Translations under genes and position numbers: made by a program
Source: Gammaproteobacteria bacterium
Lineage (GTDB): Bacteria; Pseudomonadota; Gammaproteobacteria; SZUA-229
Assembly (NCBI GenBank): GCA_026995045.1
Contig: JALWPK010000062.1
Location: forward strand, 1 to 64,000
Reading direction: 5' to 3'
DNA length: 64,000 nt
The notes under the pieces: generated by a model
What the model was told of the DNA's origin: nothing
Database searches by the model: none
What the model saw: only the letters and a program-made list of their open reading frames with translations
Part shown: piece by piece, positions 1-8,830 of the stretch
Layout of the letters: every line of letters starts with the position of its first letter
Numbering within the stretch: position 1 is the first letter of the stretch

Positions 1-23
1 GTCGATTCCGCAATAGTAGGGAT

Positions 24-965
24 GTGTGGTATTGTAAAAGTTCATTGAGCTGCCTCCTGTTGGCTTGGTCGCCTCCCAGCTTAGCGCATGCGTTGGCTGG
101 GGGAGACGGCTCGATGAGTATCAAGCGTCATCCCGAGGACATGGGTGAAGCTGAAATCACCCGTTATCTGTCTTACCTCGCCACTGACAAGCATGTATCA
201 GCCGCTACGCAGAATCAAGCCCTGTCGGCGTTGCTTTTTCTATATAAGAAAGTGCTAAACAAGGAGCTGGACTGGATAGATGATGTTGTGCGCGCCAAGG
301 TGTCGCGCCGGTTGCCGGTGGTGCTGAGCCAACGCCAGGTCAGGATGATTCTGGATTCCATGACGGGTATTAACGCACTCATCGCGAAGTTGCTCTACGG
401 CACGGGGATGCGATTGATGGAGGGGGTGCGCTTGAGGGTGAAGGATATTGATTTTGAAATGAATCAGATTATTGTGCGCGCAGGCAAGGGCAACAAGGAC
501 AGGGTAACGCCTTTGCCTCATTCGCTTGTTCCCGCACTGCGTGAGCAAATTACCAGGGTGAAGCGCTTGCATGAGGCGGATCTTGCCGAGGGTTTTGGGC
601 GCGTGTATCTGCCTTTTGCGCTGGATAAAAAATATCCGAATGCGGGTATTGAGTTTGGCTGGCAGTATGTGTTCCCGTCAAGGCAGCGGTCACGCGATCC
701 GGTTTCCGGAAAAATCAGACGCCATCATCTCGATGAAAAAAACATTGGCCGGGCTATTAAAAATGCTGCAAGGCAAAACGCCATTGACAAGCCGGTCAGC
801 AGTCATACCCTGCGTCATTGTTTTGCCACGCACTTGCTGGAACGGGGTTACGATATCCGCACCGTACAGGAGCTGCTCGGCCACAAAGATGTGAAAACCA
901 CCATGATTTACACCCATGTTCTCAACAAGGGCGGGCGCGGGGTATTAAGTCCGCTGGATGCCTGA
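24..965 (+). CDS. Integron-type tyrosine recombinase, N-terminus abnormal
   Basis: A site-specific tyrosine recombinase of the IntI group, which moves gene cassettes between attC and attI sites. Counting from the GTG used here, the catalytic set is R130 (GTGMR), H261 and R264 (HTLRH), H287 (LGHKD) and Y296 (MIYTH). The IntI-specific insert is present between residues 200 and 238 ([10 protein letters not shown] and RRHHLDE). Similarity to IntI starts only at about residue 33 (IKRHPEDMG). The preceding residues do not resemble the usual first half of the core-binding domain, so about 45-50 family residues are missing or replaced. The frame is open to the window edge, so the true start may lie outside; an ATG at 114 is another option. 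Any attI site and cassettes would lie upstream, out of view. It may be a decayed gene. Confidence 0.75.
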   Translation: MWYCKSSLSCLLLAWSPPSLAHALAGGDGSMSIKRHPEDMGEAEITRYLSYLATDKHVSAATQNQALSALLFLYKKVLNKELDWIDDVVRAKVSRRLPVVLSQRQVRMILDSMTGINALIAKLLYGTGMRLMEGVRLRVKDIDFEMNQIIVRAGKGNKDRVTPLPHSLVPALREQITRVKRLHEADLAEGFGRVYLPFALDKKYPNAGIEFGWQYVFPSRQRSRDPVSGKIRRHHLDEKNIGRAIKNAARQNAIDKPVSSHTLRHCFATHLLERGYDIRTVQELLGHKDVKTTMIYTHVLNKGGRGVLSPLDA

Positions 966-977
966 GGTCAGCCGCAT

Positions 978-1448
978 TTACCAGCCGCCAATGGTGACGG
1001 TGTAGTAACGCGGAAAGTCATCGGTGTATTCGTCCAGTTCATCAAAGCTTTCCACGCCGTCGCCTTCCACTTCCTGCTCCTGCAGGCGTATGGATAAATT
1101 CAGTTCGCTGACCCTGGCGTCGAGTTTTTTGTAACCGTCGGTTTCCATAATATCGAGCACGCTGATGGCGTTTTTGTCGGACACGTCAAAGCGCGCATAG
1201 TCCTTGTCGACCAGGGTGTAGACAATCATGCCGCGTTTTTCGAAAGTTTGCTTGCCGGGGTGCGGGTATTCGCCTTTTTTGTCCTTTTCGATGTCGCGTT
1301 CGAGCCGGCCGGCGATTTCTGACAGTTTGCTGCTGAACCAGTTGCGAATGTCGTCATCCGAGGCAAGCCGGGGTTTGTGAAAAAATACCAGCCAGGCGAA
1401 TCCGGCGATGAGAGCAATTATGATGAGTGTGGACATGGCTTGTTTCAT
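978..1448 (-). CDS. Hypothetical protein with N-terminal membrane anchor
   Basis: No family recognised. The N-terminus has one hydrophobic segment (about residues 5-23, TLIIIALIAGFAWLVFF) followed by a charged acidic/basic soluble part. This looks like a single-pass inner-membrane protein with a periplasmic or cytoplasmic domain of about 130 residues. The tail is acidic and ends YYTVTIGGW. It converges on the recombinase gene with 12 bases between the stops and lies downstream of the two-domain thioredoxin gene on the same strand, about 120 bases away. ATGs at 1448 and 1436 are both possible; neither has a strong ribosome binding site. Confidence 0.6.
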   Translation of the reverse strand: MKQAMSTLIIIALIAGFAWLVFFHKPRLASDDDIRNWFSSKLSEIAGRLERDIEKDKKGEYPHPGKQTFEKRGMIVYTLVDKDYARFDVSDKNAISVLDIMETDGYKKLDARVSELNLSIRLQEQEVEGDGVESFDELDEYTDDFPRYYTVTIGGW

Positions 1449-1570
1449 GGTTGGGTCAAATCAAGCAGGGGTTGTTGTTGCAATGCCCGCCAACCGGGCT
1501 GGTTGCCGAGGCCGGTTTCCCAAAACAGGACAGGAAATTGCTGACGCAGTTGCTGCAACGACATCACCAT

Positions 1571-2593
1571 TTATTGTTTTATGTTGCGCCGCGACAGGCG
1601 CCAGGCCTGATAATCCGGCTGCAGAAGGTAGGCGCGCCTGTTGATGTAATCCAGCACGCCCCACAAACGGTAGTATTGCACGATGGAGTCAATGCGCATG
1701 ATTTCCTTGCCGGCCTCATCGAAAAACACAATCGAGGGGGTATGAAAAATGCCGAGCACATCCGCCCATTGTCTTGCCGTGATCTGTTTGCCCTCGGGTG
1801 TAATCACTGGCGTGTCGCTCCACATGTCGAGTTGTATCGCCTGCATTTTTTGCAACTCTTTGACAGTCTCCTCCTGATTCAGCGGATCGGTGTGCAGCAA
1901 ATCGCAGGCGTGGCAGTTGCCCTGTTCAAAAAAAACCGCCAGCGGTTTTTTGTTTTTCAGCAATGCGGGGATGTTGTACGGTGGCGGCAGGAAAAAATCG
2001 CGCTCATTCAGGCCGCCTTCCATAAAAAACATGCCCGGCTCGGCGCGCGCCAGGTAGTCGCGGAATTTTTCCTTTTTGTAAAAGCCTTCGGTAACGTATT
2101 CCAGCGCGGCGCGGAATTTGTACGGCGGATAAAAACCGCGCAGGCGAAAAACCGCATTGCCATTTTTGTCGTAAAAAACCACGGTCGGCGTAAAGTTGGC
2201 CTTGTATTTGAGCGACAATTCGCGCTCGGTGTAGGTTTTGCCATCGGTGTCGATAATGTCTTCAATGCCCCAGATATCAATCGGTATCACATCGTAGTGT
2301 TTTTGAATGTAATAGGCGATGTCGGGCTGACCGAGATCCTGTTTCATAAACTGTTCGCAATAGGCGCAGCGCGCCTGGCCGAAGTACAGTATGATGCCGT
2401 TCTTGCCATTGGCGACCGCCTCCCTGACATCATCGCGCAAATCACCCAGTGTGACTTTGAACCAGTCCGGGTGCGCCAGTGGTTCTTCAAGCATCGTGTC
2501 GTCAAAACTGAGCGGGTCATGCTTGCCGGCGGCTGCATGTGCAGCCAGCGATAAAAGCAGTAAGATGCTGAATGTGATGGTGCGCAAAACCAT
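1571..2593 (-). CDS. Secreted protein with two thioredoxin-fold domains
   Basis: Probable periplasmic thiol-disulfide protein with tandem thioredoxin folds. The chosen start gives a clean signal peptide (VLRTITFSILLLLSLAAHAAA). The first domain has a CAYC active site at C76 and C79 and a cis-proline loop at FTPTVVF. The second has CHAC at C227 and C230 and a matching HTPSIVFF strand. Two CxxC domains in one 340-residue exported chain suggest disulfide relay or reduction in the periplasm; the partner is unknown. An upstream in-frame ATG at 2635 would put 14 polar residues before the signal peptide and is less likely. It is divergent from another thioredoxin-fold gene 84 bases away. Confidence 0.75.
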   Translation of the reverse strand: MVLRTITFSILLLLSLAAHAAAGKHDPLSFDDTMLEEPLAHPDWFKVTLGDLRDDVREAVANGKNGIILYFGQARCAYCEQFMKQDLGQPDIAYYIQKHYDVIPIDIWGIEDIIDTDGKTYTERELSLKYKANFTPTVVFYDKNGNAVFRLRGFYPPYKFRAALEYVTEGFYKKEKFRDYLARAEPGMFFMEGGLNERDFFLPPPYNIPALLKNKKPLAVFFEQGNCHACDLLHTDPLNQEETVKELQKMQAIQLDMWSDTPVITPEGKQITARQWADVLGIFHTPSIVFFDEAGKEIMRIDSIVQYYRLWGVLDYINRRAYLLQPDYQAWRLSRRNIKQ

Positions 2594-2677
2594 TCCCTGT
2601 GATGTAATGCCAAGTATGGGGGCTGTCGAAGTCATGGCTTATATTAGCAGGCTAACCAAAGGTTGTTATACCCTGAA

Positions 2678-3346
2678 ATGACGCAACAACAGGAAAACAA
2701 TTCGTTACATTCCGATGCGCGCTCCGCGCTGCTGCTGGTTGGCGCGCACTGCGCCCACTGCCCTGTCGTGCTCGCCATCATGAGCGAGCTGGTGAAAAGC
2801 GGCGAGCTGGCGCGGCTGGAAGTGGTGAATCTGGAGCAAAGTCCGGAGGTGGCCACCGAGCTGGGGGTGCGCAGCGTGCCCTGGGTGCGCATTGGCGCCT
2901 TCGAGCTGGAAGGCGTGCACAGCAAGGCCGAATACCAGCAATGGGTCAGGCTCGCCCGGCAGCCGGATGGCATGCGTGAATATATGGAAGCCATGCTGGG
3001 CGATGGCCAGGTCAGCAAGGTGATAAAACTGATTGAGCAAGACCACAGCCTGATGCGCTGGATTTTCGAGCTGATGCTTGACCCCGACGCCAAAATCAAC
3101 CTGCGCCTCGGCATTGGCGTGATTATGGAAGAGTTTGCCGCCACGCCCTGGTTTCAGCCGTTTATCCCTGAGCTGGAAAAACTGTGCCGGCACGAGGACG
3201 CGCGTGTGCGCGCCGACGCCTGTCACAATCTTGCGCTGACGCAAAACCACGACGTGCTGCCGATATTGAAAAACATGCTGGACGACAGCAGCGAGGAAGT
3301 GCGCGAAGTGGCGGCGGACGGCATCGAATCCCTGCAGGCGGGATAA
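2678..3346 (+). CDS. Thioredoxin-fold and HEAT-repeat fusion protein
   Basis: Cytoplasmic protein joining an N-terminal thioredoxin-like domain (about residues 15-95) to HEAT-like helical repeats (about 115-222). The redox site is CAHC at C25 and C28, followed by the cis-proline strand RSVPWVRIG. The C-terminal repeats read ARVRADACHNLALT and EEVREVAADGIESL, typical HEAT helices. The fusion suggests a thiol redox domain delivered to a protein partner by the HEAT scaffold; that is inference. It lacks a signal peptide, unlike its divergent neighbour. The ATG at 2678 is preferred over 2663 because homology-like sequence begins after it. Confidence 0.7.
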   Translation: MTQQQENNSLHSDARSALLLVGAHCAHCPVVLAIMSELVKSGELARLEVVNLEQSPEVATELGVRSVPWVRIGAFELEGVHSKAEYQQWVRLARQPDGMREYMEAMLGDGQVSKVIKLIEQDHSLMRWIFELMLDPDAKINLRLGIGVIMEEFAATPWFQPFIPELEKLCRHEDARVRADACHNLALTQNHDVLPILKNMLDDSSEEVREVAADGIESLQAG

Positions 3347-3349
3347 GGT

Positions 3350-4552
3350 TCAGTCCTCAGCCTTGCGCAAGCAGACTGCTGCGGGCAAGGCGATGGCGAG
3401 CATCGCAGCCAGATACGCGATTCGCGTTGCATGCATCAGAACAAATCCCGGTGGCAATGCGTGATGCAGATAAAGCAACGCCGCCACCGCTGCAACAATG
3501 GCCGCCAGCGCGGAAAAGTACAACAGGTTGCTGCAACCGGGATTGCCGGGAAAGCGGCTGGCCAGAGCATAAAGCAACGCCATCGGCATGATGGCGGCAA
3601 GCGCATACGCCCCGTTCCACAGCATGATGTTGTCCAGCCGGTTGGCGCCGGCGGCGAGCAGCAAGGCGCTTGTGGCAAGCGCCAGCATCAGCAGGCGCGC
3701 AACGCCATGACTGTCTGTCCGCGCGGTCATGCGCCATGCCAGCAGCAGGCCCGCAGCGGCAAGCAAATACTGCAACAGGATTTCCGCCTGCGCATTCCAT
3801 TGAGGCGCCGCCGGCCACAGGGCGTGAAAGGCCACGCCATCGCTCGCGCTGACAGTGAGCAGGCCAAAAGCCAGCAACGCCGTCAGTTGCAGCAAAGCCG
3901 CATGTTTCAGCAACGCGCCTCGCCACGCCAGCAGCAAGATCGCCAACCCGGCTGACAAATAAAACAGCCAGCTGAACATTGCGTCGATATCCAACCACTG
4001 CGCGACAGCGTTATCCGTCCCCAGCATCACCGGCAAGTAGCTGGCACCGCGTGTTTCGTATTCCATAACAATAACTGCGGACTGCCTTGCTGGCAGCGAA
4101 AATGCGCGCGTGTTGAGCAAACGACAAGCATTGCCTCGTTTCCCGAATGGCGTCTGCGCGTCATCCTGCAACAGGCTATGGCGATTGCCATTTTCATCGA
4201 ACAGATAAACATGCAAATAGTGACTGCGCGGAATCCCGGTTAGCAGTCGCAGCGCGGCGGCCTGCCCGCGGTTATTGCGCACGCTGAAACCCAGCAGATA
4301 ACGGTTGTTGACCCGCCCTTTATCAAACGGCATTGCGGTATAGGTGTTAACCGTGTTGGCCAGCAGTTGCACGAAAAACAGTTGCGGTGTGTAGACGTGT
4401 TGCGAATCTTCAAGATAGCGCGTTTCACTGACGAGCAGACCATCGCTTCCCGGCAGCAGGCCGATCTGGTAATGATCCTGCGTTGCAGGCGCGGCCCGGG
4501 CGAATTGCAAGCAGGCAAGCAGCAGCGCCGCCGAAATTATTGTTCGCATCAT
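3350..4552 (-). CDS. 7TM-DISM-like membrane sensor without output domain
   Basis: Probable inner-membrane receptor of the 7TMR-DISM type. It has a signal peptide (MRTIISAALLLACLQFARA), a periplasmic beta-sandwich-like region of about 150 residues, then about seven hydrophobic helices from residue 190 to 395. The chain stops eight or so residues after the last helix (CLRKAED). The histidine kinase, cyclase or phosphatase domain that normally follows in this family is therefore absent, and would have to be supplied by a partner. The assignment rests on architecture and is moderate. It converges on the thioredoxin-HEAT gene and precedes a beta-barrel gene on the same strand. Two consecutive ATGs (4552, 4549) fit the signal peptide. 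Confidence 0.6.
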   Translation of the reverse strand: MMRTIISAALLLACLQFARAAPATQDHYQIGLLPGSDGLLVSETRYLEDSQHVYTPQLFFVQLLANTVNTYTAMPFDKGRVNNRYLLGFSVRNNRGQAAALRLLTGIPRSHYLHVYLFDENGNRHSLLQDDAQTPFGKRGNACRLLNTRAFSLPARQSAVIVMEYETRGASYLPVMLGTDNAVAQWLDIDAMFSWLFYLSAGLAILLLAWRGALLKHAALLQLTALLAFGLLTVSASDGVAFHALWPAAPQWNAQAEILLQYLLAAAGLLLAWRMTARTDSHGVARLLMLALATSALLLAAGANRLDNIMLWNGAYALAAIMPMALLYALASRFPGNPGCSNLLYFSALAAIVAAVAALLYLHHALPPGFVLMHATRIAYLAAMLAIALPAAVCLRKAED

Positions 4553-4599
4553 GCGCAAAAGCTTACGACACGTGGCGCGCAAAGCAAGCTGGTCAGGCG

Positions 4600-5523
4600 C
4601 TACCAGCTAAGGCCGATTCCATATGTGAGGGTGGTCAGGTTGCTGCCGGAAGCCGCCAGCAAGCCAGCATCGATGCTGAGCGAAGCGTCGAGATAATAAC
4701 GCAGTGACAGGGAAACAAAATTACTGCCGGAGCCGTCAACGGCGGAAATCGCGCGGTTGAACTCGACGCGCGCATCCACATCCCGCCAGTACCATTGATA
4801 ACCTGCCGAGTATTCATCGCGGGTCAGCGCATAGGCCTGGTCAAGCGCGATGCTTTGCAAAATTTCCTGTAGCAGCGCGCTGGTGTTGATGCGCGAAACA
4901 TCCAGATCATAACGCCGGTGCAACCACGACAACCATCCGCGGCCATTGTCGCCGCTATAGCCAACCGTGGCGCCAAGGGCGTCGCGCCCGCTGCTGATGG
5001 CGCTGCGCCTGCTGGAAAAACGGGGCGCTATATACAAGGTGACATCGCCCTGTTGATACTGCGCGCTTGCCCACCATGTGCGCCGGTGGTAGCCAAGCTC
5101 GATAATGCTGTCTTCCGTTTTGATGGCGCCGGATTTACCCCAGTTGCTGAAACCGGCATACCAGCTAAAACCATCATGGGCTGCGCTGCCAAGCCCGGCC
5201 TGCAGGCTGCGGGTGGTATAGGCGGGGTCGCTGTCATTGATGTTGCTTTCACCGGCGGCAAAATCCACCAGCCAATCATCAGCCACAATGAGCTGTACGC
5301 CGGTGTTGAGCTGGGTATTGCCGGCATTGTCGCGACCGGCAGACAGGCGCGCATGGTTTTTCGGCGGCAGCAATGAAAGCACGTCCTGTTCGATAGCATC
5401 GAGCAAATCGTCATCCAGAAACAGCTCGTCCGGTATGCCGGCCTCCGCCGCCGACACAACGCCGGGCTGCGCGACCGGCGTCAGCAGGGCGAGAAAAACG
5501 GGTGTGAAAAAGCGGCGCCTCAT
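4600..5523 (-). CDS. Putative outer-membrane beta-barrel protein
   Basis: Family not recognised, but the chain looks like an outer-membrane barrel. It has a signal peptide (RRRFFTPVFLALLTPVAQPGVVSA), an acidic periplasmic stretch with LLPP, then alternating amphipathic strands rich in Tyr, Trp and Gly (GFSWYAGFSNWG, WYWRDVDARVEF), ending in GIGLSW with an aromatic last residue as is common for Bam substrates. About 307 residues would give a barrel of 10-12 strands. It lies upstream of the 7TM-DISM-like gene on the same strand with 47 bases between, so the two may be cotranscribed. Confidence 0.6.
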   Translation of the reverse strand: MRRRFFTPVFLALLTPVAQPGVVSAAEAGIPDELFLDDDLLDAIEQDVLSLLPPKNHARLSAGRDNAGNTQLNTGVQLIVADDWLVDFAAGESNINDSDPAYTTRSLQAGLGSAAHDGFSWYAGFSNWGKSGAIKTEDSIIELGYHRRTWWASAQYQQGDVTLYIAPRFSSRRSAISSGRDALGATVGYSGDNGRGWLSWLHRRYDLDVSRINTSALLQEILQSIALDQAYALTRDEYSAGYQWYWRDVDARVEFNRAISAVDGSGSNFVSLSLRYYLDASLSIDAGLLAASGSNLTTLTYGIGLSW

Positions 5524-5687
5524 GCTTGTTGTTTATCCTTCCTCATAAAATCATTGATGGTTGTCAACCGATTGCGGCGCCCTGCGTTAAACCGGGTAAG
5601 ACAATGGTTGCCCCGGGGCTGCTCTCCCGGCTGTCTGGCCGGCCATTTGTCGATGGCTATTTTGATACTAACGATGGAGAACACATT

Positions 5688-7535
5688 ATGTTGACACGAA
5701 TTCTGCAATTTATCGGGCGCGCGCCCGCGATGGCCGGCATGCTGGCCACCGTGCTGGCGTCCAGCCTGATGCTGAGCGCCTGCGGTGGCGGCGGCAACAG
5801 CGCCTCCGGCGAGGTCGTCATCGGCCTCACCGACGCCGAAGGGGATTATGCCACTTACACGGTGGATGTGCAGTCGCTCACGCTGACCCGGCAGGATGGC
5901 AGCGTGGTGGAAACCCTGCCGGTGAACACGCGGGTGGACTTCGCCCAGTATACCGATCTCACGGAATTCCTGACCGCGGCAACGGTGCCGGAAGGCGTGT
6001 ACACCAAAGCCAGCATGGTGCTGGATTACAGCAACGCTGACATCCAGGTGGAAAATGCCGCCGGTGATGTGATTCCCGTGCCGATTGGCAATATTGTCGA
6101 TCTGGACGGCAACCCGGTAACCACGCTGGACATGTCAGTGCAGCTGGAAGACCGCGACAGGCTGCTGATTGTACCTGGCCTGCCGGCGCACATGACGCTG
6201 GACTTCGACCTGAAAGCCTCCAACAGCGTTGAATTCGGCGCCACCGATGTCACGCTCACGGTTGAACCTTTCCTGGTCGCCGATGTTGAGCTGGACAAGC
6301 CCAAACCGCACCGCGTTCGCGGCCCGCTGGAGTCTGTCGATGTCGCAGAGCAGCAGTTCAAGCTGATCTTGCGTCCGTTCCATCACCCGATTCGTGATGA
6401 CCGCCGCTTTGGCGCTTTTACCGTGAAAAGCGCGGACGACACCGTATATGAAATCGACGGCGTCAACTACACCGGCGCGGCGGGCATCGACCAGATGGCG
6501 GCGTTGCCACGGTTCACTCCGGTGATTGCGATAGGCAAGCTGCAACGCATCGATGATCATCGCGCCTTTGTCGCAGCAGAAGTTTATGCTGGCGGCAGCG
6601 TGCCCGGTGGTGACAAAGATGTCGCCAAAGGGTTGGTGATTGCGCGCAGTGGCGACACCCTGACGCTGAAAGGCGCCAGCCTGAACCGTGGCGGCGGCAA
6701 CGTGGCGTACAACGATGAAGTCACGGTTGAACTGGCGGCCACCACCAAGGTGACCAAGCAACTGGACGACGGCATGCACGACATCACTGAAATCTCAGTC
6801 GGCCAGCGCCTCACCGTGTTTGGCGATATCAGTGTCGACCCGGCGGGTGATGTCACCATCGATGCCAGCAACGGTCTGGCGCGTATGCACCTGACCACCC
6901 TTCGCGGCACGGTCGTGCAGCAGGATGCGCCGCTGGCTGTTAATCTGCAGTCCATTGGCCATCGTTCTGCAAGCATCTTCAACTTTGCCGGCACCGGCGT
7001 GAACGCCGCCAACGATGCCGATGTTGCTTTCTATGAAATCAATACCGGCGCACTGGATTTGTCAAATGTTGCCGTAGACGATCCGATCAAGGTGCGCGGC
7101 TTTGTCCGCCCGTTTGGCGCGGCGCCGGAAGACTTTGACGCACACACCCTGATGCTGATCGGCGACGCCAAGGCCCTGATGATGGTTGACTGGGTTCCGC
7201 CGTCCAACACCGCGATCAGCAATGTCAGTGACACCGGGTTGACGCTCGACCTGACTGGCGTGGGCCGTTTCCACACTGTCAGCCGCGCTGGCGTACTCAC
7301 CGATCTGACGACGCTGGGCAGCCCGGTCATGCTGCAACCCAATGCGGATGGCGCCGGGGTGTACGTGCTGATCAAGCCGAAGCGCGCGCAGGTGTTCAAA
7401 AACTACGCTGATTTTGCGCGTGAACTGGCCAGCGAGCTGGGCGTCAGTGCGGTGAAGTCGTTGCAGGTAGTCGGCAAGTTCGACGACAACACGGCAACCA
7501 TGACCATACGCGGCATGCGCATCCGGCTGCGTTAA
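5688..7535 (+). CDS. DUF4382/DUF5666-type lipoprotein
   Basis: Large exported lipoprotein of unknown function. The signal peptide ends in a lipobox LSAC with the lipidated cysteine at residue 32, followed by a GGGGNSASG linker. Residues about 40-190 match the DUF4382 pattern (VVIGLTDAEGDYATYTVDVQSLTL). The rest contains beta-rich units opening RGPLESVD, AKGLVIARSGDTLTL and LRGTVVQQD, like DUF5666 repeats. The ATG at 5688 has a GGAGA ribosome binding site eight bases upstream and begins the signal peptide; earlier in-frame ATGs would spoil it. A rho-independent terminator follows. Confidence 0.75.
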   Translation: MLTRILQFIGRAPAMAGMLATVLASSLMLSACGGGGNSASGEVVIGLTDAEGDYATYTVDVQSLTLTRQDGSVVETLPVNTRVDFAQYTDLTEFLTAATVPEGVYTKASMVLDYSNADIQVENAAGDVIPVPIGNIVDLDGNPVTTLDMSVQLEDRDRLLIVPGLPAHMTLDFDLKASNSVEFGATDVTLTVEPFLVADVELDKPKPHRVRGPLESVDVAEQQFKLILRPFHHPIRDDRRFGAFTVKSADDTVYEIDGVNYTGAAGIDQMAALPRFTPVIAIGKLQRIDDHRAFVAAEVYAGGSVPGGDKDVAKGLVIARSGDTLTLKGASLNRGGGNVAYNDEVTVELAATTKVTKQLDDGMHDITEISVGQRLTVFGDISVDPAGDVTIDASNGLARMHLTTLRGTVVQQDAPLAVNLQSIGHRSASIFNFAGTGVNAANDADVAFYEINTGALDLSNVAVDDPIKVRGFVRPFGAAPEDFDAHTLMLIGDAKALMMVDWVPPSNTAISNVSDTGLTLDLTGVGRFHTVSRAGVLTDLTTLGSPVMLQPNADGAGVYVLIKPKRAQVFKNYADFARELASELGVSAVKSLQVVGKFDDNTATMTIRGMRIRLR

Positions 7536-7561
7536 CAGCAAAGCCGGCTTTGCAAACAGAA

Positions 7562-7591
7562 AAGGGGCTGCATGTGCAGCCCCTTCTTTTT
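7562..7591 (+). terminator. Rho-independent terminator after the DUF4382 gene
   Basis: A perfect 11-bp stem (AAGGGGCTGCA with TGCAGCCCCTT) closes a two-base loop and is followed by CTTTTT. It lies 27 bases past the stop codon. Confidence 0.9.
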
Positions 7592-7613
7592 GGTTAGTAG
7601 ATGAATGGTTTTT

Positions 7614-7832
7614 GCCACAGAGCGCACAGAGAACGCAGAGAGTTTTCACCACAGAGGCACGGAGGCACAGAGTTTTTCCGCTAATACACGCCAATGAACC
7701 CCAGTGTTTTTTTCATCGCCTCACTACAATAAACCGCACCTGCAAAATCTGTGTTCAACCGTGGATAAACCTTTGTGCCTCCGTGCCTCTGTGGTGAACT
7801 TGCCGTCTGTGTTATCTGTGCGTTCTGTGGCA
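7614..7832. repeat. Long interrupted inverted repeat of CCACAGAG type
   Basis: Two arms face each other across about 100 bases. The left arm runs GCCACAGAGCGCACAGAG then CACCACAGAGGCACGGAGG. The right arm carries CCTCCGTGCCTCTGTGGTG and ends CTGTGCGTTCTGTGGC. The pairing of the inner parts is close to perfect over about 25 bases. This purine-rich motif is a known dispersed intergenic repeat type in several bacterial groups; its function is not known. No gene is visible in the 320 bases between the lipoprotein terminator and the DUF4442 stop. Confidence 0.75.
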
Positions 7833-7855
7833 TAAAACATTATTGCTGCAACAGG

Positions 7856-8341
7856 CTAACGCATTTTAAATGACCAGGTAAAGGTAAAGCGCGCTACCTC
7901 GTCACCCTGTGCATTGTGTCCAATGGTAGTGGCGGTGACTTCGGTGCTATCGCCTGAGTGATTCAGTTTTTGCACGGCATCGGCAAACTTTGCGTAGTCG
8001 TGACAGGTAAAGGTTACGGCGCTTTGCACTTTTTTGCTGAATTGAGATTGCATGCCGGTAATGATGAGCGCAATGCTGGCGTCGCGCTGTTTCAGGGCAA
8101 GCAGCGCGAATGCGCCGGTGGACAGTTCCGCGGCCATGCATTGCACGGCAAAATACATCGAGCGAAACGGGTTTTTGGTGCGCCAGTTAAACGGCGCGGA
8201 TACCTTGCACTGTTGTTCATCAAGATGTATCAGCCGCAGTCCGCAGATTAACGCCAGTGGCAGGTGGCGCGCATAGAACAGTTTTTGCTTTAGCGATGAA
8301 GCAAAGGCCTTGCAGAACTGCTGTTGCGCGTCAGTCAGCAT
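7856..8341 (-). CDS. DUF4442 hotdog-fold protein
   Basis: Small cytoplasmic protein of the DUF4442 group, related to hotdog-fold thioesterases; substrate unknown. The family signature is the segment FNWRTKNPFRSMYFAVQCMA followed by ELSTGAF, here at about residues 57-82. Later strands (KVQSAVTFTCHD, EVTATTIGHNAQGDEVARF) complete the fold. Length (161 residues) is normal. The start ATG overlaps the end of the upstream cupin gene by 11 bases, so the two are probably cotranslated. Confidence 0.7.
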   Translation of the reverse strand: MLTDAQQQFCKAFASSLKQKLFYARHLPLALICGLRLIHLDEQQCKVSAPFNWRTKNPFRSMYFAVQCMAAELSTGAFALLALKQRDASIALIITGMQSQFSKKVQSAVTFTCHDYAKFADAVQKLNHSGDSTEVTATTIGHNAQGDEVARFTFTWSFKMR

Positions 8342-8702
8342 CAAGCGCTTCGTAGTTGTGTTGCTGAAAACGCGGACTGCATATCGCCAGAAACACCAGG
8401 TCGCCCTCGCCGGTGTTGGCAATGCGTTGACGGCACAGGGGCGGGATGATGACAACATCATGCGGCCTGACGGTTTGGGCGGGCAGTTCGCCAATTTCAA
8501 CCACGCCTTCGCCTTCGAGAATGCAGTAGCGTTCGATGGTGTCTTTCAGCCGGTGCCACTGCGTGGTGACGCCTGTGGGAACTCTTGCGCGGGCAATGGA
8601 AACCTCGGGGCCATGTTCGCCATTACTGAGTTCAGTGATGTAACAGCCTTCGTCTATAAAGAACTCATCATCGGGTTTGTAGGTAATCGTGAGTGCTTTC
8701 AT
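8331..8702 (-). CDS. Cupin-domain protein
   Basis: Single-domain cupin of 123 residues. The first cupin motif is QWHRLKDTIERYCILEGEG and the second is HDVVIIPPLCRQRIANTGEG. The first motif keeps one histidine and a glutamate; the usual second-motif histidine is replaced by a Cys/Arg region, so metal binding may be altered. Such small cupins act as isomerases, oxygenases or sugar-binding proteins; nothing here fixes the substrate. The ATG at 8702 is chosen over 8723. It overlaps the DUF4442 gene downstream. Confidence 0.7.
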   Translation of the reverse strand: MKALTITYKPDDEFFIDEGCYITELSNGEHGPEVSIARARVPTGVTTQWHRLKDTIERYCILEGEGVVEIGELPAQTVRPHDVVIIPPLCRQRIANTGEGDLVFLAICSPRFQQHNYEALDAD

Positions 8703-8740
8703 ATGAGTTCGATGTGAACGCATCCTGTATTGGTCTAATC

Positions 8741-8827
8741 GTCATTGCGAGCGCAGCGAAGCAATCCCGTGTTGCAGTCTTCGCGTTACCGGATTGCCAC
8801 GTCGCAAAAAACGCTCCTCGCAATGAC
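8741..8827. repeat. Dispersed palindromic repeat (GTCATTGCGAG type)
   Basis: The segment opens GTCATTGCGAGCG and closes CTCGCAATGAC, with internal GCAATCC and GGATTGCC also complementary. It therefore folds into a long hairpin. It sits between the flavin reductase stop and the cupin start. Elements of this sequence type are widely scattered in bacterial intergenic DNA. Confidence 0.75.
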
Positions 8828-8830
8828 AGC

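Noticed and set aside
24-965. Prophage or ICE integrase
   Set aside because: The IntI-specific insert is present and no phage or conjugation genes follow.
1427-2554. 375-codon frame on the + strand
   Set aside because: Antisense to the double-thioredoxin gene, whose CxxC motifs and signal peptide are clear; low-complexity composition and no start context.
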